Shown here: one piece after another, positions 44,705-56,499 of the stretch
Position numbering within the stretch: the stretch's first letter is position 1
Layout of the letters: the number at the start of each line of letters is the position of its first letter
Source of the DNA: Rusavskia elegans
Lineage: Eukaryota > Ascomycota > Lecanoromycetes > Teloschistales > Teloschistaceae
Length of the DNA: 64,000 nt
Reading direction: 5' to 3'
Assembly (NCBI GenBank): GCA_011316305.1
Contig: SAUG01000118.1
Span: 124,001-188,000 of the forward strand
Notes under the pieces: generated by a model
Told to the model about the DNA's origin: nothing
Seen by the model: the letters and a program-made list of their open reading frames with translations, nothing else
Database searches by the model: none
Translations under genes and position numbers: made by a program

Positions 44705-45023
44705 GTCGATAAGATTCTATTGTTGATAGGGTTGAGTGCCAAGTGATTCAAAGAGAATTACCGTGATAAGATCTACAAGAAAATCCGAATGAATTCAGGT
44801 TTCGAACCGTTGAAGGAGATCTTGTAGAGAAGGAAAGTTCTTGCAAGGGCTACCAAGCGTTGAGGAGCTGAAATTGTGGAAGAGAACGAGGATACTGTTA
44901 AGCAATAGTCACAACTTAATGATATTGTGGGAACGATGGCAGCCGAAGCAAAAGTTGAGTAAGAGAGAGACAGTGAAGGGTTGATCGGTAGCCATTCGTT
45001 AGTCAGTCGACATCAAGTACAAT
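44705..45023. other. Intergenic, nothing recognised
   Basis: This short AT-rich stretch contains the 5' side of the small gene and the 3' flank of HBS1. Confidence 0.4.
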
Positions 45024-47840
45024 CTATTCGAGAAGTCCTGCCGCGATAGTCTGCCCTCCTGCCCTGAGAATCACCTTTCCCGGCGCCTCAAGAGGTACTG
45101 CCGAGTCCAACTGGACCACAACCCTAGCCACAGATCCCGGCTGCACAAGCCTTGGTTTCTTCTTGCCCGCCATCGCTCCAGTGACTCTATCCAAGACAGC
45201 CACTAATTGCGTGATTCTGCCAGGAATTTGCAGCCGGCCTCGATGAACTTCTACATGCATCGGCGTAACGTGATCGAACGCCAAGATCTTCACCGTGATA
45301 GACGTCACATTCTGGATCAGTGCCGAGGGCGGGCATATCACGTCTCCAGGCTTTAGGTACTGCTGTTCAATGTCCGTGAGATGCAGAACGACGTTTTGTC
45401 CGGCCACGGCCCAGTCAGCGGGTTCAGAGTCGACTTCGATACCTTTGATGACGGCTGTTTCTTTGGCCGGCATGGCAACGACCCGGTCACCAACTTGCAG
45501 GCTTCCGCTATCCAATCGACCGGAGATGGATAGCGGGTTTTGTACGCCACCACGGAAGATGTCGGCTATTGTGAGTCGAAGCGGTTTATCGAGAGAGCGA
45601 TTCGTCGGTTCTGAGGCCTCGAGCTGCTCGATTAGGATGGGACCGGTGTACCAGCTGGCCTGTGCGTCTTCTGCGCGCTTAACAATGTTGTCGCCATTCA
45701 AACCAGAGCAAGGGACAAAGGCGATATTCCTACTTTGAAAGCCGGCGGCGGTGAGGAAAGCGCTGACTTGTTGTTGAATTTCATCGAACCGATCCTTTGA
45801 CCATTGCACAGTGTCTAGTTTATTGACCGCGATGACGACCCTCTGCACACCCATACTGCGGACGAGTAGCGCATGCTCTTTGGTTTGTCCTTTGAGTCCT
45901 GACTCGAAATTCCCAGTGCCAGCGTCTATGACAAGTACAGCGAAGTCGGCTTGACTGGCACCCGCGATCATGTTAGGGATGAAATCTCGATGGCCAGGCG
46001 CGTCGAGGATGGTAAAGATAGTCTTTGAAGTTTCGAACTTGTTCATCGCTATATCGATAGTGACACCTCGGTTTCGTTCTTCCGTTCCTTGATCGAGTAC
46101 CCAGGCTAGAGCAAAGGACGACTTGCCAATCTTCTCCGCTTCTTTTCGGTAACGGTCAACGGTTCTCTGGTCTACTACTTTCAGATCATAGAGCAGACGA
46201 CCCATCAGAGTACTTTTGCCGGCATCGACATGGCCTGCTAGGCATTAGCATTGGGACATTTTGGCTGCCACAGACGTCGACCTACCAATGACAACGAAGT
46301 TGGCCGCATTCTTTGCTCTCGACTTTTCGAACTCCGCAAGTACATCCAAGTTTTTGCTTCTTGGTTTCGGTCCTTCATCTATTGCCACAGCTTCTACATT
46401 TGCCGAGAGATCAATCGTTGCCTTGTCATCATTGGTAGACTGAGCTGCTTTCTTAGCTGCTTTTACTCCTGAGCTAGATCAGTCGCTCGTTGTTTTGCTT
46501 CACCTTTCCGAGCCGAACCTTTGGATGAACTCTGTGCTTTTGCCACGACATCATCTGGGCTGGGGCCTGCAAAAGGATCAGATTTAGCCTTCGCACCCGA
46601 ACTTCGCGGAAAAGAAAGAGCGAGGCTTTGGATAGGTGGTATGACAGATGGGAGTGGGACTTGAGCGTCACCGAACATCGTTTTTGCAAAGGTGGAAGGG
46701 GCGGCCGTCGGACTAGACCGTGGAGTTGCCTCCTTCGCAGGATTTCCAAACTCGCTAGCGCGAGGAGGTGGTTCTTTTGGAGTCTCCTTGCCAGGCGATG
46801 CTGTGGGTGAGAGATCTCGTCTCTTGCCATGATACTTCCGGCCCTGTCTTGTTGGCAGTGATTGTGCTGCCACTGATCGCGTATCCGGCCCGGAACTGGC
46901 TGGCTCCCTCAGATCTGAGGCGTCCGCACTCAGAGTCCTGGTATCAAGCTTTTCAAGCATGGCGACTGAGGCGTTGGACCCTTGAGACTCAAGACCAATG
47001 TGCTTCTCGTTTTCTTTCTTCTTCCGAGCTGCGGCTAAAGCAGCAAGCTTCGAAATCTTGGCATCGCCAGCTCCAGGTGAGCCCCCGTGAAGACCACCTC
47101 GAGGGTATAAAGGCTCGATGAGGATTTCTCCTTGCCGTTCAGGTGGTACATGCCGCCATGGCACGTCTGCGAAGAAGCTTTGGAGGCTGAAAGGGACATG
47201 ACAGCAACGCTCTGTTCCGCAGAACAAGGATGAAGGCGAGCCTGGGCAAAGGCGGACTCAGCCCCCACAAACAGGTACGTTTTCATCTTATGGGATAAGA
47301 TCTCGATAGATACGTGCTAGACGACTGCGTGGCAATGAAAAGCAAAACATACCCTTGAATTTTTCCGTGGACGATGCCTGGTTATTTTTAGCAGGTATGA
47401 TAGGTACGGCAGGAGCCTGCTGCTCTAACGCTGTCAATTAGACGGTATTGAAGGACCGCCGCAACTTACGTAAGAGGTAATTGACGGTCTTATGGACGTC
47501 GTAGTAGTAGTGCCAAAGAGTGTCTTCAATACTCTTCTCCCTGACGTTGACCGAGGGACCCAGAATGGTTTTAACTTCGCGAACACCGTTCTGTAGACGA
47601 GCTGTACGATATGATGAGTAAGTTTCATCGCTTGACATCGATAAGATGGCGAAGGTGTGTTTATTACCCTTGTCATCAGCGGTCACTTCTCCATGTCTGA
47701 TCAGTATAATGGTTTCCTTATGTGTCAGCAAGTACCTTACATTCTTCGAATCCGTCATAATCATCGTCGAAGTCCGCTCCATCGAAATCATCGAGTTCAT
47801 CATCCAGGTTCATGGTTTTAACAAGCTTGTGACGTGACAT
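45024..47840 (-). CDS. HBS1: HBS1, ribosome-rescue GTPase
   Basis: Translation starts at 47840 with MSRHKLVKTMNLDDELDDFD, an acidic HBS1-type N-terminus. A later exon has SIEDTLWHYYYDVHKTVNYL, the conserved HBS1 N-terminal helix block. A long basic, disordered linker follows (46463-47227). The GTPase begins NFVVIGHVDAGKSTLMGRLL, split by an intron after VIG, then RGVTIDIA, DAPGHRDFIPNMI and AVNKLD. The C-terminal EF-Tu-like beta-barrels run to AAGLLE. With Dom34, HBS1 dissociates stalled ribosomes in no-go and nonstop decay. To join linker and GTPase in frame, a 49-nt intron with donor GTTCGG and a CTGAT branch is needed at ~46475-46525. Confidence 0.92.
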
Positions 47841-48270
47841 CGTGAGAGATAATGCCGACAGCTATCGTTTAGGAGTATTGCGATAATTCCATTAACCCAA
47901 GTTGTCGGAGCGAGGAGTCGGAATATGATTTAGGTCTCGACACAAACCCAGCAGTAAACTCGAGCAGGAACGCCGAGGTTTCAATGGCGGCGGCAAGGGC
48001 GGCTATATATCTCAATGCGGCTTGACGGAACGAGCCGAGCGGAGCACAAATGTTGAGAAAGACCTGTCATCGATTTTTACGCAAGTCGAGTCTATAGATG
48101 AAGCCCGAAGTAGTATACAGTTCATTCTGTACATCGGTTGACGACCAGTGAATGGTGCTGAAGTGCCAAGGAACATCCTGAACTAAGCGCTTACTTTAAT
48201 GGTGCTATGCATGCTCTTATATCTATTGAGCTCTCATTATCTTACACCCTTCCAATGCTGCCTTACGTCC
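47841..48270. other. Intergenic upstream of HBS1
   Basis: It holds the HBS1 promoter and the 3' end of VPS27. Nothing else is recognised. Confidence 0.4.
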
Positions 48271-50689
48271 TCATAGCTCAATCAGACTTTCTTCGACAAT
48301 CTTTGGCTGGGGTTGATGTTGGGGCGCCGAGGGGAATGCTGCTGGAGTGTATGTCTGCATACTGGGATACGGTATACTCGACTGGTGCGAGTCCTGTGAC
48401 TGCTGCCGAGTATAGCTGGGCGGCTGCTGCCAATTGTTCTGCACTGGCGGCGGTTGCAGAGAAGTTTCGTTCTGCTGGTTTGCTGAATTATAAAGCGGTG
48501 GCTGCTGTGGCGCCTGAGATGGGATCTGCTGGCTCGCTGGAGATGGTAAAGAAGGTGCATAGTTTGGGTCGGATCCTTGTTGTGAGTGCATGTATGGTTG
48601 CTGCGGCGAAACATCAGGGGCGCTGCTTTGGTAATACGAGGCGACCTGTTGATCAGGATGTGACATTTTCGGTGTCTGCGGCACAGCTTCATGCCCTCCC
48701 ATTGAGGCCTGGACAGCCTGTCGGGGATCTAGCGGTTGTTGATAAGGTTGGTTTGAACCTTCACTGTAATAGGGTGTGTTGTTCGCATTTAATGGAGTCT
48801 GGGAGTAGCCTTGAACATTAGATGCACGGTGCTGATTTGGACCATTTTGATGCGCCCATGGGGCTTGAGATACCTGCTCGGGCCCATAGGTTTCTGCGGG
48901 TCCTCTGTCATGTCGACTGTACGAAAATTGGCGGTGGGGTTGATGGCTGATACTTGATTGCAATTGTGGGTAGGGTTCTGCATGGGAAGTACCGTTCATG
49001 TTATAGAAACTCTCGGCTCCAGTATGACGGTTGTTAGTGTCAGCCGCTATAGATGGATACATAGTGGAAGATGGTTGCTGAACATGTGGGCGATATCCTC
49101 CGAGCGAGTGTTGACTGTAAGTATTTGAAAGACGCTCCTCGAGGATGCGATCGTAATATCGAACTACTGTAGAAAGTTTGGAGTGCAAATCGAGGAGGGT
49201 GTCTGGAAGCATTAGCAGTCAGCCTTTCTAGAGACGTGCGAACGCACCATGCTTGCTCATGGTCTCCCCATATGATCGCGCTAGCTTAGGCCTTAAGGTC
49301 CCGATGCTGTCATACAATTCTTGTATCTGTGGTTCTCGAAGAATTGTGCCTGGTGGTTGATGCTGCAGTCGATCTACAAGGGTGGAGAATAGATTTATGT
49401 TCTCAGCTTCGACAGGAGTGAGTTCATAATCGGTCTTCGGCATCACAAACTCCGATGCCGCCGAGGCTTGGGCGGTTGATGCTTGCTTCTTCAGGCTTGC
49501 TGCATGCCTCTTCTTTTGCTCCTCCATGTCTTTTATAGAAGCAGCGATCGCAGCCTTCAGGTCGGGATCCTCTTCTACATCAACAGGATTGGATCCTTGA
49601 GTTTGAGCTTGTCCTGTTGATGTAGATCCTTTATGCTGATGCAATTGCGACTGCGGAACATAACCAGCTCCCGAGTGTCCCTTGACCTCTTCGAGGCTCA
49701 TCTTTAGAGCTTTCTTCAGATCGTCATCGAATCCTTCCTCCACTCGTGCATCTCGAGGCTGCATCGGGCCCCGATGACGGATTATGCTCGCGTTGCCCTT
49801 GGAAAGGGATCTTTCTATGCCTAGCGATCCACTGCGGGACCTATCCATCATTTTGATATAACATCCATCATCAACCCGCACAGGTTGCAGGATTCCAAGA
49901 TGCGGGAGCGGGATGGTTTTGGCAGAGCATTGAGCGTCGAAGACATTCCCACAATTTCTGCAGTGGTGTTTCCTGTTTGTAAAACTGAATGCGGTCCGGC
50001 AGCGCATACACACGTCGGAATCGATCCATTCTGGGGGCTAGCCGGCGGTCAGCGGCTCTCAAAAACACAGCACAGTCGCAAAACTTACGGCGCTGCTGTC
50101 GAGCATACTACTTGACATTTCTGTTTTGGGAGGAAATCGGAAGCCTTCCTTTTGTAGCGTTCTATAGGTCTCTCCGATGTAGTATAGATCGCTTCGTCCA
50201 TCAGTTCCGCCAGCCCAAGCCTGGATAAGCTCAAGTATCTTTGTCTTCACGTCGTCGTTTGGCGCAGCAAGTCCATAAGCTTTCAAGAGCGAAACCAAAT
50301 TGTCGATAAACTCTCGCGAAGCTATCTCTACTAGGAAATGTGTTCCCCCGTTCTTGACGCAGGTGTCCGTTAACTGTGAAATAGAAGGTTAGCTTGAAGA
50401 CTTGTCGCCCGATCGAGGCTGCGAACCTTGAGCGTCGCTATTTGTATGTTTGGATTCTTGTTGCCTATTCTGCGTTTAAGAGACCGCATTGCCTCTTTGG
50501 GTTGGACGCTCTTGGAACGAATGACATCGGATATCTCCAGATTTAAGGCAATGTCCTCCCTGCCGATTGTCAGTATACGCTGCCAAACATTGCCACAACA
50601 AGCCAGTCGCTGAGTACACACAAGCTTGACGATGTAGCCTTCTCTATCTGATCGTCCAATGCCGAGTTTGACGCAAACCAGCCAGCCAT
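48271..50689 (-). CDS. VPS27: VPS27, ESCRT-0 subunit
   Basis: The start is [20 protein letters not shown] at 50689. The VHS domain continues [20 protein letters not shown] and [20 protein letters not shown]. The FYVE finger has [20 protein letters not shown] and [13 protein letters not shown], binding phosphatidylinositol 3-phosphate. Two ubiquitin-interacting motifs follow ([34 protein letters not shown]). The C-terminal half is Gln/Pro/Ser/Tyr-rich and ends with a short clathrin-box-like acidic tail (ESLIEL). The protein sorts ubiquitylated cargo into multivesicular bodies with Hse1. Introns are at least four. It is divergent from a DOA4-type deubiquitinase. Confidence 0.94.
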
Positions 50690-51205
50690 GGTGAGAGCCA
50701 GAGCAAAAATGGTCCTTCTAGAATTCACTTCTCCAGGATCGCTGTGAAATGTCGGAAAACCTCAGAAGATTGTGACAGTAGGTGGAGCCAAGGAGATCAT
50801 GCAAGTGCTTGGAAGGAAGTCAACGGTGACGGAGCTCAGTTCCGGAGATAAACCTTAGCTTGAGGCTAAGCGCCACAAGCAAGCCACACTTGACGCATAC
50901 GAGTACGCTTGACGCATCTTGACATGGGTGATTCGAGTAAGCCTACTCCGTACGAGTGACAGCCCAACCTTTTCAGCTCTCAATCCATGCTGCTTCGTGT
51001 GGACTACAGAGTTCCATGACGTGTGTCTAAGATTATATCCCGCCGAAGAATTGAAGATCCTTGTTCATCGCTTGGCCAGAATGGAGAGAATATAGTGCCT
51101 CCAACGTCCGCGTCCCAGTCTCGACAAGCCAAATCTGAATAATGAGTGGAGATCATAGCCTCGCTCGGAAGATTTGGACTTTTATTTGGCTGCCGATTGT
51201 CCAAA
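50690..51205. promoter_or_regulatory. Divergent promoter region, VPS27/DOA4
   Basis: The two start codons lie 516 bp apart and read outward. No third gene is recognised between them, so both promoters must be here. No specific motif was identified. Confidence 0.5.
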
Positions 51206-54200
51206 ATGACAATCCCAGGGCCGCCTAATGGACATATTCTGGCCCGGAACGATAGAAATCAGAGGCAACATCCGAGCATTTCACAACAGTCTCCTGCCTA
51301 TCCAAATGGCCATGGGTACAAGACTCCAAGCTCGAATCCTCGTTACCCTCATATCAAAGACCTTCAAGCCAAGGCCGAATCTGCTCATAAATTCAGCGGC
51401 TTCACACCGGTAAACATCGATTTCTTTCATGAATATTTTCTTGGGTAAAGGTCGCTTACTGTTCCAGATACGTACTCTCCTCGAGCAGGCGCAAGAAACG
51501 GCGAATCAAGCGAATGCGAACATAACTTTTGGCAAACAAGACCGTGCCTATGTCGAGTACCTCCTCAGCTCAAACATTCTTCTAGAAGTTATCCCACGGC
51601 ACAAAGACTATCCTACGCTGAGCGCTGACCGGGAAGGATGGCGAATAACATACAACAACCTGTGCAAAGTATGTAGTCTTTACTACCTGTTTCGGATCCG
51701 TGTCTGATTCCTCTGAGCATAGCAAAACGACAAGCAGCATCAGATGTTCAAGACGATCTACGATATGATAGTTGATGACAATCAGACATGGGGAACAAAG
51801 TCAGCAACCTCTGTGTCATCGCGTAGCTCGTCCCGAGACGCCAGTGATCGGGTACGCCAACCTCCCAGGAGCAGCCCAAGGCCTCTGTCAATGCCTCCTA
51901 CACCAGTCTCAGGTCCAGATCATACGGACGAGCTCTTCGTTCCTCCGCCACCGTACGAAGTCGCGTCACAGGAGCCATTTCTCCGTCGAGCAGCCAAACC
52001 AGCCATACAGCCGAAGCCGCAGGCTTTGCAAGGCCGCCCGACTACAATGTATGGCGCTTCAAATGGTCCAACGGCCGATTCGCTTGCAGATCGTTTTCAA
52101 CAGCTAAGAGTCCCTCGAAAGGAGGCCCCGATGATCTCTGATGTGAATGAGCCACCGATACAGGCTGGAGGGCCTGTGAGAATGCCCATGGAAACCGATT
52201 TTACCAAACCCGCAGGTCCACGTGACATGCCTCCACCGCCAAATCATCCTCCACCGCCTCCCAAGATACCTTTAGACGTTCCGGTGCAGGTAGGATTACC
52301 AAGAACGCCTAGCCCAGCTTACGACCCCGCGAGAGCCGTTTTGTCCACAAGACATACATCGAATAATCGCAGAGCTCAGATCATTGGCGATTCGATCCAG
52401 CACAACGGCCAAAGTTCGACTACAAGAGGAAACGAATATGATTATCACGACCGACGAAGCTCGCAAAGGGACTCGAATGAGCTTTTACAGAGTACTGGTT
52501 TTTCACGTCCGCCATCTGCGGAGTATCCTCACCCTACCTCAATTACCGCTGAAGTCCTCTTTGACAAACTTCGGGAGTCAAAGGTCCTCGTCATGGACGT
52601 CAGAAGTCGGCAAGACTTCGATCAGGGTCATATATTTGCTAAGTCTATCGTTTGCATTGAGCCGGTAAGCCTGAAATCTGGCCTCTCGGCAGAGGAGCTT
52701 GAAGAGACTTTGGTCCTATCCCCTCCTACGGAGCTGGAATGCTTTGAGCGGCGCAATGAGTTCGATCATGTTGTGTACTACGACCAGCAAACCCCGTCAG
52801 ACCGATTCCTTACCGGAGCTCCAAATAGATCCACGTCTTTCGCCATGAGAGCAATATATGATACCATGCATGAATTCAATTACTACAAGCCTTTGCGGCG
52901 CCCACCGTTGATGCTTAAAGGCGGGCTTGATGCCTGGATCGATCTGATAGGTACTGGTGGTCTTGCCCAATCCAATACGGCAGCATTGATCGGCTCGACG
53001 CGGCCTCGAGGACCACAGGCTAAGCCAGGAAGACCGATAGGGAGAGTACCAATGGCAAGCGCGAATTCAAGCCTGGAGGTTCGTAAACGAAGATTAAGAG
53101 AGCATACACCTCTGAATGCCGACGAAGAGAAGTCATGGCTTGAAAGAGCACGGAATGAGGAAGTTGAGCCAGCTGAATACCAACATGCTCAGAGCGATAC
53201 TGACGGAGACTCAAACCACTCATGTTCGGAAGAGCCCACCTCACCCTTTGTTCGTAGTTACGAAGAATTCTTGACGAAATTCCCTGAAGCCTCGCAGGTA
53301 CAGCAATCAATGACAGTACCGCTGCCCCCACCGCCATCCAGACCTGCACCAACACTGCCCAGTATACCGTCAAGACCGCCCCCTGCAGCTCCTCGACCGA
53401 GCTACAGTGGTGTTTCAGACAGGAATTCGTCCCAGGTCTCTCCTACAACACGGTTGCCGCTATCCGCACAACCTCCACTATATACTTCTCGAACTATAAC
53501 ACATTACCTGAAACTTCCTCGAACGGGTCTCATCAACTTCGGTGTGACTTGTTATATGAATGCCACGGTTCAATGCCTACTCGCTACCATCCCTCTTTCT
53601 CAATTCTTCCTCGATAATCGATGGCGAGACTTCACCCAGAAGAATTGGAAAGGGTCCAACGGCATTATGCCAGAAATATACGCCAACCTCATACGAAGTC
53701 TTTGGAAAGGCGACGTCCAATCCGTTCGACCAGTGACCCTCCGTCGTCTTTGCGCCCGTTTGAATCCAGAATGGGGTCTCGACAGACAGCAAGACGCAAA
53801 AGAATACCTCGATTTCCTCCTCGACTGCCTCCACGAAGACCTCAACCAGTTCTGGGAGAAACAACCCCTCGTCCCTCTAAGCCCACAACAAGAACTCATT
53901 CGCGAACGCATGCCTATGTCTGAAGTCTCTAAAATCGAATGGCAGCGTTACTCCCACCGGGAATCCTCTTACATCTCCAACCTCTTTGCCGGCCAACACG
54001 CCAGTCGCTTACGGTGTACAACCTGTAAGAGCACATCCACCACTTACGAAGCCTTCTACAGCATCAGCGTTGAGATCCCGCAGAAGGGCAAAGGCGCAGA
54101 CATCCACGACTGCCTGCGGAGCTATTGCCAAGAGGAACGGCTCAGCAAAGACGAAATGTGGAAATGCCCACACTGCAAATGTCAACGTGAAGCCACTAAG

Positions 54201-54623
54201 CAGATCACCATCACCCGTGCCCCACAATTCCTGGTCGTGCATTTCAAACGCTTCGCTGCGGGCAAGAACGAGTCTGCGAAGAAGATCCACACCCCGATCG
54301 ATTTCCCTATCTATGGCCTGAATATCGCATCATATATGGTTCCACCCACGAATAAAAGGGAAGGACAAGTTCCCGACGAGCATCCGGATATGGCAATCAC
54401 ACCGCCATTCTTGTACGACGCTTATGCGGTGATGAGACACCTGGGAGCTTCGGGGAACGGAGGCCATTATATCAGTCTCGTGCGGGATGCGGCGAGAGGA
54501 TGTTGGCGCAAGTTCGACGATGATCGGGTTTCGGATTTTGATCCTAATCGGTTGAAATCGGATCAGAGGTTACAGAACGAGCAGGCGTATCTGGTGTTTT
54601 ATGGGCGGCAGGTTGCGAGGTGA
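51206..54623 (+). CDS. DOA4: Ubiquitin carboxyl-terminal hydrolase, DOA4/UBP5 type
   Basis: The start is MTIPGPPNGHILARNDRNQR, and introns are at 51410-51467 and ~51669-51737. The N-terminal helices (RTLLEQAQETANQANANITF) resemble the MIT-like domain of DOA4. A Pro-rich linker leads to a rhodanese domain at about 52540-52950 (KVLVMDVRSRQDFDQGHIFA). The catalytic domain starts GLINFGVTCYMNATVQCLL with the Cys box, has two CxxC pairs (LRCTTCKSTS, WKCPHCKCQR) and ends with the His box GNGGHYISLVRDA. DOA4 removes ubiquitin from cargo at the endosome just before multivesicular-body sorting. The adjacent VPS27 acts earlier in the same route. Confidence 0.92.
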
Positions 54624-54983
54624 GGGATTTCCAATAGGTTTACGATGCGGGTCGGGTAGCGTTGGGGCTGTCTGGGTTGGCGTTCTGCTCGATTTGGGAT
54701 GTGACATGAGGGATGAGCTGCATCGTAAGGCGTTGGATTCGTGATTGGATAGACTCATGTATGAGTAGCTGAGCCAGTAAGCTTAGGGTCGCTGGGAGCT
54801 CGACTGGCACAAGCCGTAGGATTAACGTCAATCATCAAGATATCAAGACCATCAAGTTGAAGAAGACTTGTCTCATTCATTCGTCTCTTCTAGTTGTCCA
54901 GCATTCGACAGATCCAACCACCACTAAGTGATATCATGCCTCATAGCTCACCTCGATCTTCCACCGCCGATTTCTTGACCAAG
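54624..54983. other. Intergenic between convergent genes
   Basis: The deubiquitinase and the capping-protein gene converge here. No other feature is seen. Confidence 0.4.
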
Positions 54984-56155
54984 CTACAACACCCCCAAAA
55001 CATTAGCAAAATCATCAAATCTCAATTTCCCGTCCCAAAATCTCCAGAAGAAACTTACCCTATACCCTCCAATCTTCTCCCATTCAACCTTCTGCCTCGT
55101 CACGGGCAACTGCCTCCTCAACCCCCTAAACTCCCCCTCACTCAGCCTCCCGAACCCCCTATTCAACTCCTCCTGATAAGTTCTCTCCACGCCCGCAATC
55201 TTCCTCAACACCTCCGCCGCTGCAGAACTCGATGATGCCGTGCTGGCCTCCAACTTCATTTCAGGTATTTTCTTGGTGGTGGTAAGACGGACGTTGCCGT
55301 CTTCATAGTAATGGACATCGACGTTTATAGTGCCGGATAAGGTTGAAGAAGAAGGGGTGAAGAGGTAGGTGGAGCGGTAGCGGCCGTTCCAGAAGTTGGA
55401 GGGGGAGTATTTGTTTGAGACGAGGAGGAGGGCGATGGTGTTGGGGGAGGATGGAGTAGGGCAGACGGTGTAGGTTGCTGAGGGGTAGTGTTCGGTAGAA
55501 TGGGTGGAAAGGGATTTGAGGAGGGAGGAACTTGTGGGGGGGAAGTATGGTGTCAGTCACATATTAAAGGACGGAGATGGAGGTATGCTCGTACATCAGG
55601 TTGGAGTGTTCCGAGTCGGGGGTGTAGGGTTGGACGTCTGAGGCTTTCTGTCGTTGGTATTAGCAAAGTTGTGTGTAAATTGGCTTGCTCTTCATAGAGG
55701 GACGAGGTACTTGAGATTGGTGGTTGAAAGCGAACGACTTCCGGGTTTCTACATCGTAGTATTTCCCATCTCCTAGCGAATTATATGGGCTGATGAGGAC
55801 CTTCTCAACCATTAGATTCTCTCTCACATCTCAATCGGCAGTACGGCTCTGCACGAACAGTGTGGCCGCTCCCGGGGAGCTTGACGGTCGAGAGTTGCTC
55901 TTCATTGTATTTTTGAAATGCAGGCGTAACCGAGCCGAGGAGGTTGGGCTCATTGACGGTCAACTTTTGGATATCTGTGGGTCTTTAGCTTGTGCTGCTG
56001 TATTTGGGGAAGTTATTCGGTACCTGCGACGACATCTGCCAGCTGGACTCATGGTCAGTCTTGTGTGCGTGGTAATTGGGATGTCGTCGTGATACCTCCC
56101 CTGGAGGAGCACCCTCTATGAACGCGGAGACCGCTGCCGCATTATTCGCGGGCAT
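54984..56155 (-). CDS. CAP1: F-actin-capping protein subunit alpha
   Basis: The protein begins MPANNAAAVSAFIEGAPPGE at 56155. A tiny exon then supplies LADVVA, and the next gives IQKLTVNEPNLLGSVTPAFQ and YNEEQLSTVKLPGSG. Further exons carry VLISPYNSLGDGKYYDVETR and KSFAFNHQSQ. The last exon holds VLRKIAGVERTYQEELNRGF, RRQLPVTRQKVEWEKIGGYR and the C-terminus. With the beta subunit it caps actin filament barbed ends. About five introns are inferred from phase; one exon is only ~19 nt long, so automated prediction may miss it. Confidence 0.9.
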
Positions 56156-56499
56156 GATCAGCCAACGGATCGGTGGATGATGTGTCGTTCACTGCATCTA
56201 TGTGAACCAGGTTGACAGTTGGTGTTTGTGTGGGGAATTCTATTGGAGCTCGAGATGTCACAAGTGACGTCAAAATCTATCAGTCAAATTCTGCGCAAAA
56301 AATAGGCCCATATTGAACAAATGTGAAAATTGGAGTGTCAGTTGAAGATTCGAATTGCTCTTTGTATTGGAACTAATTCAAGCATATGGTGTTCTATCGA
56401 CTCCCATCCCATCCTCCCAAGCTGCGCAAAGGGGTATCTAGTTGCAGGTTAAACATGCACATCCTCAACGCTGAACGCTCGAAACAGCCGCCAGACCAG
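56156..56499. other. Intergenic upstream of CAP1
   Basis: The stretch holds the presumed CAP1 promoter and the 3' flank of the next minus-strand gene. Nothing else is recognised. Confidence 0.4.
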
